This document shows, piece by piece, positions 1 through 9,230 of a stretch of 64,000 nucleotides of DNA. Origin of the DNA: an uncultured bacterium (GTDB lineage Bacteria > Chloroflexota > Anaerolineae > J036 > Brachytrichaceae); assembly GCA_903873965.1 (NCBI GenBank), contig CAIQQO010000201.1, forward strand, positions 18,957 through 82,956. The letters are read 5' to 3'. The position numbers and the translations under genes are program-made. A model generated the notes under the pieces. It saw nothing but the letters and a program-made list of their open reading frames with translations. It did no database searches and had not been told where the DNA came from. The number at the start of each line of letters is the position of its first letter. Positions within the stretch are counted from its first letter, which is position 1.

Positions 1-1526
1 AGTTTGGTGAAGTTCTTGATCTTGGTTTCAGCCTCGGCCATGTATTCCACGCGGCCCGCTCCATAAATCTGCGTGGCGATGGTTTCGATCTTTTCCTTGA
101 TCGTGGCCTCATTGGTATACAGCATCTTGAACGACTTGGGCAACTCACAGGCAGCCGCCACGGCATCAGCCAGCTCGGCTCCACCTTCGCCGCCCAGCGC
201 CCACACCTTCGATGAGTAAGCGCCAACGGCGCCTGCTTCAATGGCCTGCTCGCGGACGAGTGCTGTCTCGGCAGGGGTGTCGGCGTCGAAGTGGTTAATC
301 GCCACGACGACCGGCACGCCAAACTTGCGCGCGTTCTGCACTTGCTTGGTCAAGTTGGCGCAACCCTTCAACAAAGCGGGTAGATTCTCACGCGTCAACT
401 CGGGTGGTAGCGGCTTGCCGGCAACGACGCTGCCTGCGCCGCCATGCATCTTCAGGGCGCGCACCGTGCACACCAGCACCACGCAATCGGGCGCGAGCCC
501 GCTGGCGCGACACTTGATGTCCATGAACTTTTCCATGCCCAGATCGGCGCCGAATCCACTCTCTGTGACGACGTAGTCAGCCAGCTTCAATGCGATTTGG
601 TCGGCCACGATCGAGTTGTTGCCGTGCGCGATGTTGGCAAACGGCCCGGCATGCACGAACACGGGCGACTGTTCCAACGTCTGCAGCAGGTTCGGCATGA
701 TGGCGTCTTTCAACAGGACTGTCATCGCGCCGGCAACGCGCAGTTGCTCAGCCGTGATGGGTGATCCGTCTTTCGCAAAGGCCACGACCATGCGGCCCAA
801 CCGAACGCGCAGGTCTTCGATGCCGTTCGAAAGTGCCAGAATGGCCATCACTTCAGAGGCGACCGTGATGTCATAGCCGGAAGTGCGCGCCACGCCGTCT
901 TCGCGTGTGCCGAGTCCCAGTGCAATCTTGCGCAAGGAGCGGTCGTTGATGTCGACGACGCGGTTGAGCATGATCGAGTAGGGATCGATGTTTAGAGGAT
1001 TGCCGTGATAAAGGCAATTGTCGACTGCTGCGGCCAACAGGTTGTGTGCTGCGCCGATGGCGTGAATGTCGCCGGTGAGGTGCAGGTTAAAGTCTTCCAT
1101 CGGAATCACCTGCGCATAACCGCCGCCGGCTGCACCACCCTTAATGCCAAAGGTCGGCCCCATACTCGGCTGGCGCAGGCAGGTGAACACGTTTCGACCG
1201 GTGTAGTGCAATGCCTGTGACAGACCGATGGTTGTCACGGTTTTGCCCTCGCCCAGCGGCGTTGGGGTGATTGCTGTCACCACGATATATTTTCCGTTGG
1301 GGCGGCCAGCCAGCCGCTCGCGCACATTCAAGTGCACTTTGGCTTTATGCTTGCCGTAAATCTCAAGATCGTCTTCGGCCAGCCCGGCATGTTTTGCCAC
1401 ATCAAGGATCGGCAGAATCGGCGCGGCTTGCGCGATTTCCAAGTCCTTGGGTACTGGGGTCAACTTGACAGGACCGTTGTACTGAGTGCTTCGGTTCGAT
1501 TGTTTACGGTTGTTTTGGTTTGGCAT
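1..1526 (-). CDS. fhs: Formate--tetrahydrofolate ligase (3' end beyond window start)
   Basis: Reverse-strand translation from ATG at 1526: MPNQNNRKQSNRSTQYNGPVKLTPVPKDLEIAQAAPILPILDVAKHAG...TPTPLGEGKTVTTIGLSQAL...RQPSMGPTFGIKGGAAGGGYAQVIPMEDFNLHLTGDIHAI, classic Fhs motifs. Not in ORF track because no stop lies in the window. Confidence 0.95.
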   Translation of the reverse strand, partial: MPNQNNRKQSNRSTQYNGPVKLTPVPKDLEIAQAAPILPILDVAKHAGLAEDDLEIYGKHKAKVHLNVRERLAGRPNGKYIVVTAITPTPLGEGKTVTTIGLSQALHYTGRNVFTCLRQPSMGPTFGIKGGAAGGGYAQVIPMEDFNLHLTGDIHAIGAAHNLLAAAVDNCLYHGNPLNIDPYSIMLNRVVDINDRSLRKIALGLGTREDGVARTSGYDITVASEVMAILALSNGIEDLRVRLGRMVVAFAKDGSPITAEQLRVAGAMTVLLKDAIMPNLLQTLEQSPVFVHAGPFANIAHGNNSIVADQIALKLADYVVTESGFGADLGMEKFMDIKCRASGLAPDCVVLVCTVRALKMHGGAGSVVAGKPLPPELTRENLPALLKGCANLTKQVQNARKFGVPVVVAINHFDADTPAETALVREQAIEAGAVGAYSSKVWALGGEGGAELADAVAAACELPKSFKMLYTNEATIKEKIETIATQIYGAGRVEYMAEAETKIKNFTK

Positions 1527-1735
1527 CCTGAATCTCCTAAATGGCTTTCCATCCCAGTGGGATGGCATTCACGTCGGGGTGAACTCGTGTATTCACCCGT
1601 TCTCTTGACTCACTAATCTCCTGTATGGCATTCATGTAGGGCGAACCCGTTCTTTTGAATCACCAATTATCGGACCTAAATGCGAGGCAGTTTCCTTTCC
1701 ATCTTGCTTTGGCTTCTTGCCTGGTCTATCTCGTT

Positions 1736-4495
1736 TCATGCCTCAAGTGTCTGTTCTCTGGCTTCTTCCTTATCAATCCGCACCGTCAAAACCTTATACT
1801 CCGGGCAGCGTGTGAGTAAGTCTGAAGATGAAGACAGGATCGAGTTCATATCCGTCTCCGGAAAGTGGAAAGTCGTAAACACGTTGCCTGGATTGACGCG
1901 TTCGCTGATGTGCGCCGTCATCGGAATACTGCCGCGTCGGCTGACCAACTTCACCCTTTGCCCGTCGCTGATGTGGTAGGTCACTGCATCATCGGGGTGA
2001 ATCTCCAGCGCATCGTGATCGACAACCTGCCCCAGCGGCGTGCGGCGAGTCATCGTGCCGGCGTTGTAATGCTGCAGTACTCTGCCTGTCACGAGAACGA
2101 GCGGGTACTGGTAATCAGGTTCTTCACCTGGCGGCAGGTATTCCACCGCGGCGAATTTTGCCCGACCTCGGGGGAATTTTTCGGTGTGCAGAATCGTGGT
2201 GCCGGGATGTTGTGCGGAGGGCACAGGCCACTGCAATTCCTGTTTCTCAAGGCGCTCATAACTGATGCCGGCCAGCGGTGGCGTCAATGCTGATATCTCA
2301 TCCATGATCTCAGAGGCGTCGCGGTACGACATCGGCACACCCATCGCGGTTGCAATGGCGCAGATGGCCTCCCAGTCCGATCGGGCGTTGCCGGGTGGCG
2401 GCACCACCTGCCGGACGCGCTGTACGCGCCGTTCACCATTCGTGAAAGTGCCGTCTTTTTCAAGTGCGCCGGCTGCCGGAAGAACGACATCCGCGAGCCG
2501 CGCCGTTTCACTCATGAAGAGCTCGGAAACGACGACGAAGTCGAGTGCCCGCATGGCATCGCGCACCAGCCGTGTATTAGGTTCGGTCTGTGCGGCGTCG
2601 TAGCCCATGATCCACATCGCCTTCATCTTGCCGGCCAGTGCCGCATCCCACATATCTGGGATTTTCAAGCCGGTGCTCTGTGGCAGCGGTCGTCCCCAGC
2701 GTGTTTCAAATTTGGTGCGCACAACCGGATCGCTGTATTTCTGATACGAGGTGAGGACGTTGGGCAACGCGCCCATGTCGCACGAGCCTTGCACGTTGTT
2801 TTGTCCTCTCAGCGGATTCACGCCCGTGCCGGGTCGTCCGATGTTGCCGGTCAGGATGGCGAGGTTGGCCAGCGCCATAACGCCATTGGAACCAGTGCGA
2901 TGCTCCGTCATGCCGAGGCCGTGGAACGCCATCGAGGCGCCGCTATTGGCATACAACCGTGCTGCCTTGCGCAGCAATTCAGCCGGCACGCCCGATATCT
3001 CTTCAACGCGCTCCGGCGTGTAGGTGGCGACGGTTTCATAGAAGGCATCGAAGTTCTCGGTGCGGTTCTCGACGAAATCGCTGTCCACCAGTTCTTCCGT
3101 GATGATGACATTGGCCAGCCCGTTAAACACCGCCACATTGGTGCCCGGTCGCAGGCGCAGATGTACGTCGGCGTAATGGGTCAGTTCGATGTTGCGCGGG
3201 TCGATGACAATCAGCTTGGTGCCATTGCGAACGGCGCGCTTGATTCTCGCCCCGGTCACTGGGTGTCCTTCCGTGGGGTTACAGCCACTCACCAGGAAGA
3301 GGTTGGCCTTCTCAATATCCTCAAGCGAATTGGTTGCGGCGCCGGTGCCGATCACTTCCTGCATACCGGCTACGGTGGGGCTATGGCATACGCGCGCGCA
3401 GTTGTCGATGTTGTTCGTACCCAGGCATGCCCGCGCGAATTTCTGCATCAGGAAATTTTCTTCATTCGTGCCGCGGCTCGACGAAATGCAACCCACGCTA
3501 TCTGCGCCATGCGTCGCCACGGCGTCGCCGAAGCGTTGCGCAATCAGCGCCATGGCTTCTTCCCACGTTGCTTCGCGCCATTCTTGTGCAGGTTGGGATG
3601 CGCCCGTCTCAGCGCCCCTCACGCGGATCAATGGCTGCGTCAGGCGGTCGCTGGCGTTAATGTAGCCGAAAGCATAACGGCCTTTGACGCACGCGTGCCC
3701 GGCGTTCACTGCCGAGTCGTCCACCGGGATCATGCGAATAATCCTGTTATCGGCGACTTCGGCATCAAACTGGCAACCGGTGCCGCAGTACGCGCAGGTC
3801 GTGCGCGTCTTGTGCGTGGCGGTGACCGCAACTCGGTCAACGGGAATGATGTCGCTGAGTGCGTCGGTGGGGCACTCGTGTACGCAGGCTCCGCACGTCA
3901 CGCAGGCTGAGTTGTCGAAATGGCCTGCGCCGGGCACGATACTGCTATGAAAACCGCGACCGTTCAGGTGCAGCACGTTCTGACCCTGAATCTGATCGCA
4001 GGTGCGCACGCAACGCGAACACAAAATGCACTTGGCGGCGTCAAAGGTAAAAAAGGGGCTGCCCGTATCGACTGCGGCGGTGCGATGCTCGTGCCTCTCA
4101 CCGCTAAACCGCTCCGGGTTGGCGCCATAGCGCTGCGCCAGTGCGTGGACTTCGCCGCGTCCGTTGCCCCCGCCGCGGGTGTATTCGCGTGAGCCTTCAG
4201 ACAGGTAAAGCTCCAACAAAGTGCGTCGGATGCGCTGAATGTCGGGTGTGTCAGTGGTCACCACCATGCCATCGCGGATAGGGGTGGTGCACGCAGCTGA
4301 AAGCGCTTTTTGCCCCTGCACTTGCACGACACACAAACGGCATGAGCCATAAGCTTTCAGGTGATCGGAATAACACACCGAAGCAATGGGCAGACCTGCG
4401 TGCCGCGCGGCTTCCATGACGGGTGTGCCGGCCTTCACCTGCATGACGTGTCCGTCAATGGTGACGGTTACATGTTCAGTTGTCTCATTTGGCAT
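1736..4495 (-). CDS. fdhA: Formate dehydrogenase alpha subunit (NuoG-like N-terminus plus molybdopterin domain; FdsA/FdhA type, Cys variant)
   Basis: [2Fe-2S] and CxxCxxC ferredoxin motifs (CILCSRCVRTC, CVTCGACVHECP), CAYCGTGCQF, and CARVCHSPTV active-site region. Confidence 0.93.
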   Translation of the reverse strand: MPNETTEHVTVTIDGHVMQVKAGTPVMEAARHAGLPIASVCYSDHLKAYGSCRLCVVQVQGQKALSAACTTPIRDGMVVTTDTPDIQRIRRTLLELYLSEGSREYTRGGGNGRGEVHALAQRYGANPERFSGERHEHRTAAVDTGSPFFTFDAAKCILCSRCVRTCDQIQGQNVLHLNGRGFHSSIVPGAGHFDNSACVTCGACVHECPTDALSDIIPVDRVAVTATHKTRTTCAYCGTGCQFDAEVADNRIIRMIPVDDSAVNAGHACVKGRYAFGYINASDRLTQPLIRVRGAETGASQPAQEWREATWEEAMALIAQRFGDAVATHGADSVGCISSSRGTNEENFLMQKFARACLGTNNIDNCARVCHSPTVAGMQEVIGTGAATNSLEDIEKANLFLVSGCNPTEGHPVTGARIKRAVRNGTKLIVIDPRNIELTHYADVHLRLRPGTNVAVFNGLANVIITEELVDSDFVENRTENFDAFYETVATYTPERVEEISGVPAELLRKAARLYANSGASMAFHGLGMTEHRTGSNGVMALANLAILTGNIGRPGTGVNPLRGQNNVQGSCDMGALPNVLTSYQKYSDPVVRTKFETRWGRPLPQSTGLKIPDMWDAALAGKMKAMWIMGYDAAQTEPNTRLVRDAMRALDFVVVSELFMSETARLADVVLPAAGALEKDGTFTNGERRVQRVRQVVPPPGNARSDWEAICAIATAMGVPMSYRDASEIMDEISALTPPLAGISYERLEKQELQWPVPSAQHPGTTILHTEKFPRGRAKFAAVEYLPPGEEPDYQYPLVLVTGRVLQHYNAGTMTRRTPLGQVVDHDALEIHPDDAVTYHISDGQRVKLVSRRGSIPMTAHISERVNPGNVFTTFHFPETDMNSILSSSSDLLTRCPEYKVLTVRIDKEEAREQTLEA

Positions 4496-6032
4496 CGTTT
4501 ACCTCACTAAACCACATAGGGAACCGCTGAATGGCCGACAACACGGGTGTCGGCGCCATCATGCCCAGTGCACACAGGCTGCTCCCGCGCATCGCAAATG
4601 CAATATCGTCGATCAATTGCACGTCATCCGGCTGCGTTTCACCTCGGCGCATCGCATCCAGAATCTCTGCGGCGCGTTGCGATCCAAGCCTGCACGGGGC
4701 GCACTTGCCACAACTTTCATGCGCTACATAGGCCATCAACCGATGTGCCAGTTGCAGCGGATTGGTGCGTTCGTCGTAGACGACCACACCGCCATGTCCC
4801 AGCATACTGCCTGCCGCGCTGAATGCGTCGAAGTCGATAGGCAGATCAAGACCGCTATCGGGCATAAGGTCGCCCAGCGGTCCGCCGACTTGCACTGCCA
4901 GCAACTGATGCCCTTCGGGTACGCCGCCGCCGTAAGTATTGATCACTTCACGCAGGGTAACGCCAAATGGCACTTCAACCAGTCCCGGCGTGCGTAAGCT
5001 CCCGGCGAGTTGCAGCGGTATCGTGCCGCGGCTGCGCCCGGCGCCAATCGACCCATACTGGTCGCCGCCATCGACGATGATCGAAGGAATGGTGGCCAGC
5101 GTGGTGACGTTGTTGATCACCGTGGGTTGGCCAAACAGCCCGCTGATTGCGGGGTAGGGCGGTTTGGGCCGCACCATGCCGCGCTTGCCTTCCAGGCTCT
5201 CCAGCAGCGCCGTTTCCTCGCCGCATACATAGGCGCCGGCGCCGCTGCGCACATCAACATCGAATGCGAATCCGCTGTCCAGAATAGAGGCGCCGAGGTA
5301 TCCGGCATCACGCGCGGATTGCACCGCTTGTTTCATCACGGCCTGCGCGCGTGGATATTCTGCTCGGATGTAGATATACCCCTGTTGCGCGCCAACAGCC
5401 CTGGCGCAGATCGTCATACCTTCCAGCAGGGCAAACGGGTCACCTTCCATCAACATGCGATCGGCGTAGGTGCCGGGGTCGCCTTCGTCGCCGTTGGCGA
5501 CAACGTATTTTTTAAGGCTGACAATGTCGGCCACCGTCTGCCACTTGATGCCGGTTGGAAATGCGGCGCCGCCGCGGCCACGTAATCCCGACCGCTTGAC
5601 CTGGTCGATGATGGCGGCAGGTCCAAGCTCTGACAGGGCGCGGCGTAATCCGGCATAACCACTTGCATTCTCATAGGCTTCAATAGAGCCGGTTTCGATG
5701 ACGCCACAGCGTTGGAACGTGATGCGTTGCTGACCCTTGAAGAAGGGATGCTCGGTCACTACGCCTATGGAAAATGGCGCAATTGCAGCGCCTTCAAGCA
5801 GCCCTTGTTCCAGCAAGGCTGCAACATCACTGGCGTTGACATTGGCATAGCCTACGCGTCCATGTGCAGTTGCCACTTCGATCAGGGGTTCAAGGAAAAA
5901 CGCGCCGCGACTGCCGGTGGTGACCACTCGGAAATCGCCTCTGCGCTCCTGTTCACTGCGTAAGGTATTTTCGACATCGCGCGCCCCAATGGAGCGGCTG
6001 GACATATCTGCGGAGATGTACACGTCAATCAT
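4485..6032 (-). CDS. NADH-binding NuoF-like formate dehydrogenase beta subunit (FdsB type)
   Basis: RGRGGAAFPTGIKW, GDEGDPGTYADR, YVCGEETALLESLEGKRGMVRPKPPYPA, ESCGKCAPCR. Start at MIDVYIS (6032) gives an ATGA-type overlap with the upstream gene; ORF track extends to 6086. Confidence 0.9.
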   Translation of the reverse strand: MIDVYISADMSSRSIGARDVENTLRSEQERRGDFRVVTTGSRGAFFLEPLIEVATAHGRVGYANVNASDVAALLEQGLLEGAAIAPFSIGVVTEHPFFKGQQRITFQRCGVIETGSIEAYENASGYAGLRRALSELGPAAIIDQVKRSGLRGRGGAAFPTGIKWQTVADIVSLKKYVVANGDEGDPGTYADRMLMEGDPFALLEGMTICARAVGAQQGYIYIRAEYPRAQAVMKQAVQSARDAGYLGASILDSGFAFDVDVRSGAGAYVCGEETALLESLEGKRGMVRPKPPYPAISGLFGQPTVINNVTTLATIPSIIVDGGDQYGSIGAGRSRGTIPLQLAGSLRTPGLVEVPFGVTLREVINTYGGGVPEGHQLLAVQVGGPLGDLMPDSGLDLPIDFDAFSAAGSMLGHGGVVVYDERTNPLQLAHRLMAYVAHESCGKCAPCRLGSQRAAEILDAMRRGETQPDDVQLIDDIAFAMRGSSLCALGMMAPTPVLSAIQRFPMWFSEVNDAK

Positions 6033-6559
6033 GCGTGTGATCCATCCCCGGGCGGATACACGGATCCGTCCTGACGAGAGTGCCATGCTGGAGATTCAGA
6101 AGCGCGTTCCAACTGTTGAACCACTGTATCTGGCCTGCATCGCCCAACCACCTGTTCATCGATGGCCATAGAAGGTGAAAGGGCGCAGTTGCCCAGACAG
6201 TAAACGTGTTCGTATGAGTATTTGCAATCAGGCGTGGTTTGATTAGGCGCGATACCCAGATGCGCTTCAACGGTTTCCGAAATGCGATCCGCACCCGTGG
6301 CCGCGCACGAATCGCCGTGGCAGACGCAGATGCGATGCTGCGCCGGCGGCGTAGTGCGTAACTCCGTATAGAAGGTGATGATGCTTTGTAACTCACCTTC
6401 TGGCACGCCCAGCGCCTTCGTGAGTGCATTCACCGCTTCGACGGCGATATATCCAGACTGGGCCTGGATTTCCTGTAGTGCGACGAGAGCCATCTCGGGA
6501 TGTCCCGCGTGGCGGGCAATAATCTCCGAAACTGGTCCTGCATGAACTTCCATGGTCAC
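6029..6559 (-). CDS. NuoE-like [2Fe-2S] formate dehydrogenase gamma subunit (FdsG type)
   Basis: Thioredoxin-like ferredoxin pattern: HPEMALVALQEIQAQSGYI, ICVCHGDSCAATGA, CLGNCALSPSMAID. Confidence 0.88.
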   Translation of the reverse strand: MTMEVHAGPVSEIIARHAGHPEMALVALQEIQAQSGYIAVEAVNALTKALGVPEGELQSIITFYTELRTTPPAQHRICVCHGDSCAATGADRISETVEAHLGIAPNQTTPDCKYSYEHVYCLGNCALSPSMAIDEQVVGRCRPDTVVQQLERASESPAWHSRQDGSVYPPGDGSHA

Positions 6560-6599
6560 CCGCGTTGCATAAGATATAGTGCTGATCTTTCATGAACCA

Positions 6600-6622
6600 C
6601 ACCGCCGCGTTTTGCGGCGGTG
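6600..6622 (-). other. Strong hairpin (9-bp GC-rich arms, 5-nt loop) between metVF-like and fdsG-like genes
   Basis: CACCGCCGC gtttt GCGGCGGTG; no U-tract on the minus strand. Confidence 0.7.
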
Positions 6623-6671
6623 CAATTAACGTGTTTTGCCGAATCTAATCCCTGATCCCTTGGTCCCTGGC

Positions 6672-8129
6672 TTACGCTACGGCGCGCACTTCTTCCGGTG
6701 CGCGTTTGAGACCAGCATCCGTGACGATTCTCGGGATGATGGATTCCCAACCCACGGTCATCAGATGGATACCGCTGGCTGCTTTCTTGGCGCGCACGTG
6801 CTCGATGATTTCGAGCGCGATCTTGATGCCTTCTTCTTCGGCGCCATCACCTGCCGCTTCCATGCGCTTGATGATACTGGCCGGCATAACGATCCCGGGA
6901 ACTTCCGCCAGTTTGTGCGCCATCTTCAGGCTCTTGATTGGCATGACGCCGATCAGGAGATAGGCTTTGTCGATGATATTGCGCTTGGCCAGTTCGTTGA
7001 ACCAGATTTCCAGCCGATCGGTGTCATAGACCACGTTCGTCTGAATAAACTGCGCGCCGGCGTTGATCTTCTTGTGTTCGCGAATGGCCTGGAAACGCGG
7101 CTCCGATGTCATGGGCGAACCTGCAGCGCCGAGGAAATACTTGGGCAGCTGCTTGATCTCGCGCCCGTCCAGGTATTTGCCTTCGTCGCGCAAGCGTCGC
7201 AGCATCCACAGAATCTGGATTGAATCGATATCGAGAATATCGAGGCGCGCCATGGGTTGCGCCCCTTCGCGCGGGCTGTCACCTGACAGGCACAGGATGT
7301 TGCGGATGCCCAGTGCGCTTGCACCCAGCACATCCGACTGCACGCTTAAGCGTGTGTGATCGCGCGCTGTCACTTGCATGACGGGTTCCGCGTGCTTTTG
7401 CAGTGCCAGCATGGCCGATGCCCAACTGGATACGCGCGGCATCGCCGAGGCGTTGTCGGTAAAGTTGACCGCAGTGACATAGTCGCGTACCGATTCCACG
7501 TTACCCAGGAACTTCGTCGTGTTCGGGCTCAGTGATGGCGCGACTTCGGCTGTGACGACGAATTCGCCGTTGCGTAGACGCCGTTCCAGTTCTGATGCGG
7601 GTTCGGTGTATTTGGGTGCGTGATACTCAGAATCGCCCGACCACCATACCGGCTGGCGCACAGGGCGGAAAATTGAATCCCATGTGCGGGCGCGTTCATT
7701 CACGTTGCGCGTTGCCAATCCTTTGACAACCTTGCGCACGCCGACCTTCTTTACTTGTCTGACAACGTCGCCCCAGGTTTCGGTGCCGACTTTGTCCCAG
7801 TCCAACGGAGGAAGCACTTCCAGCAGTTTTTCGCTGGTACCCATTTTCTCTGAGCGATCATAAATGGCGTACCAGATGCACGGGCGCTTATCGTCGACAC
7901 AACATATTTCGGTTGAGCCGCCGCATGGGCCATTGCGCACACCCTTTGGGCATTCCATGGGGCAGATGTAGGCGGTTTCTTGAAGCATGCAGTTGCCGCA
8001 CATGCGACAACCAAACAGCGGCCCCTTGATCATTTTCTCGGTCGAAGCAAGCAGCTTCTTCCCAAGTGACACTTTCTTAAAAGGATCGTATGGCGGTTGC
8101 CAACGGCGACCCGGCGTAAAAATGGGCAT
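6672..8129 (-). CDS. Fused MetV-like Cys-rich domain plus methylenetetrahydrofolate reductase (MetF)
   Basis: N-term: GCRMCGNCMLQETAYICPMECPKGVRNGPCGG...RPCIWYAIYDR (MTHFR_C/MetV-like). C-term: VTAEVAPSLSPNTTKFLGNVESVRDYVTAVNFTDNASAMPR...QVTARDHTRLSVQSDVLGASALGIRNILCLSGD (MetF TIM barrel). Confidence 0.9.
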   Translation of the reverse strand: MPIFTPGRRWQPPYDPFKKVSLGKKLLASTEKMIKGPLFGCRMCGNCMLQETAYICPMECPKGVRNGPCGGSTEICCVDDKRPCIWYAIYDRSEKMGTSEKLLEVLPPLDWDKVGTETWGDVVRQVKKVGVRKVVKGLATRNVNERARTWDSIFRPVRQPVWWSGDSEYHAPKYTEPASELERRLRNGEFVVTAEVAPSLSPNTTKFLGNVESVRDYVTAVNFTDNASAMPRVSSWASAMLALQKHAEPVMQVTARDHTRLSVQSDVLGASALGIRNILCLSGDSPREGAQPMARLDILDIDSIQILWMLRRLRDEGKYLDGREIKQLPKYFLGAAGSPMTSEPRFQAIREHKKINAGAQFIQTNVVYDTDRLEIWFNELAKRNIIDKAYLLIGVMPIKSLKMAHKLAEVPGIVMPASIIKRMEAAGDGAEEEGIKIALEIIEHVRAKKAASGIHLMTVGWESIIPRIVTDAGLKRAPEEVRAVA

Positions 8130-8198
8130 CTCTACAACCTCACAATGAACAGTTCACCAACACAATCACCGGCGGAATTCCACCGGTGATCTCGTTAA

Positions 8199-9092
8199 TC
8201 AGGCTTTTGCAGCAGCATCAGCCTGTGCGCTTGCTGCAAGTCTAGCACGATATGCCTTGATCCATCGCACCGAATACTCGTCATTACCCATCAGCAGGTC
8301 ACAGGCAAGCAAAGTGGTGCGGATTTCGGAAACCGTGGGATCGGTGATGGCGGCCGTCAACCCGCGCGCCACGGCCAACGCCAGATAAGTGACGTTGATG
8401 ATCTTGCGATCGGGCAAGCCAAAGCTGACGTTGCTGGCGCCTAGTGACAGGTTAACGCCCAGTTCCTGCCGGATCAACTGCATCGCATTCAACGTGATGC
8501 GCCCGGCGTTGGAATCGGCGCCGACTGTCAGCGCCAGAGAGTCGATGATGATGTCTTCCGCGGGAACACCGTAATATGCAGCGCGCTCAATGATCTTGCG
8601 CGCTACTGCCAGGCGTGCCTCGGGTGTCGGCGGAATGCCGCTCTCATCCGTCAAAACGCCCATCACGACAGCATGATACTTGGCTGCGAGTGGCAGCACT
8701 GTATCGAGATGCCTGTCTTCACCCGTGGTTGAGTTAATCAAGGCCTTGCCTTGATAGACTGATAGCGCTGCATCAAGGGCCTCGGGATTGGCGCTATCGA
8801 AACATAGCGGCACATCGACGGCTCCCATGATGGCTTTGGTCAATTCGCTGAGCAACTTGGGCTCATCAGCGCCGGGCACGCCGGCGTTCAGATCTAGTAC
8901 GGTGGCGCCTGCAGCTACCTGAATGCGCGCATCATCGATGGCGACACTGTAATTGCCTGCTGCAAGCGTCTCCATCAGCTTTTTGCGCCGGGTAGGATTG
9001 ATGCGTTCACCAATAATAACGAAGGGCTGGTCGGGGCCAATGATCACCTCTTGGGTGCTCGATGATAGTAGCGTTTCCATGCATTTCTCCAT
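8199..9092 (-). CDS. Methyltetrahydrofolate:corrinoid methyltransferase-like protein (AcsE/pterin-binding family)
   Basis: FVIIGERINPTRRKKL, GATVLDLNAGVPG, DVPLCFDSANPEALDAAL, LINSTTGE, SLGASNVSFGLPDR: pterin-binding methyltransferase signature. Confidence 0.88.
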   Translation of the reverse strand: MEKCMETLLSSSTQEVIIGPDQPFVIIGERINPTRRKKLMETLAAGNYSVAIDDARIQVAAGATVLDLNAGVPGADEPKLLSELTKAIMGAVDVPLCFDSANPEALDAALSVYQGKALINSTTGEDRHLDTVLPLAAKYHAVVMGVLTDESGIPPTPEARLAVARKIIERAAYYGVPAEDIIIDSLALTVGADSNAGRITLNAMQLIRQELGVNLSLGASNVSFGLPDRKIINVTYLALAVARGLTAAITDPTVSEIRTTLLACDLLMGNDEYSVRWIKAYRARLAASAQADAAAKA

Positions 9093-9230
9093 ATATGCGC
9101 GGGTTAATAAAGTGAAGGCATGATTATATCTGAATTAGGAAATCATGTGTAACTCAATCGATGCGGGATGCAGAGCCATCACTCAGAGATACAGTGCAAG
9201 ATGATGTTACAGTTTATTCAGGTGTAATGA

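Noticed and set aside
2789-3910. 373-aa plus-strand ORF opposite fdhA
   Set aside because: Antisense shadow of a strongly supported gene; His/Arg/Ala-rich composition and no recognisable domain.
1736-4495. Possible selenocysteine in the formate dehydrogenase
   Set aside because: Frame is continuous and the ligand position reads Cys (CARVCHSP); no in-frame TGA.
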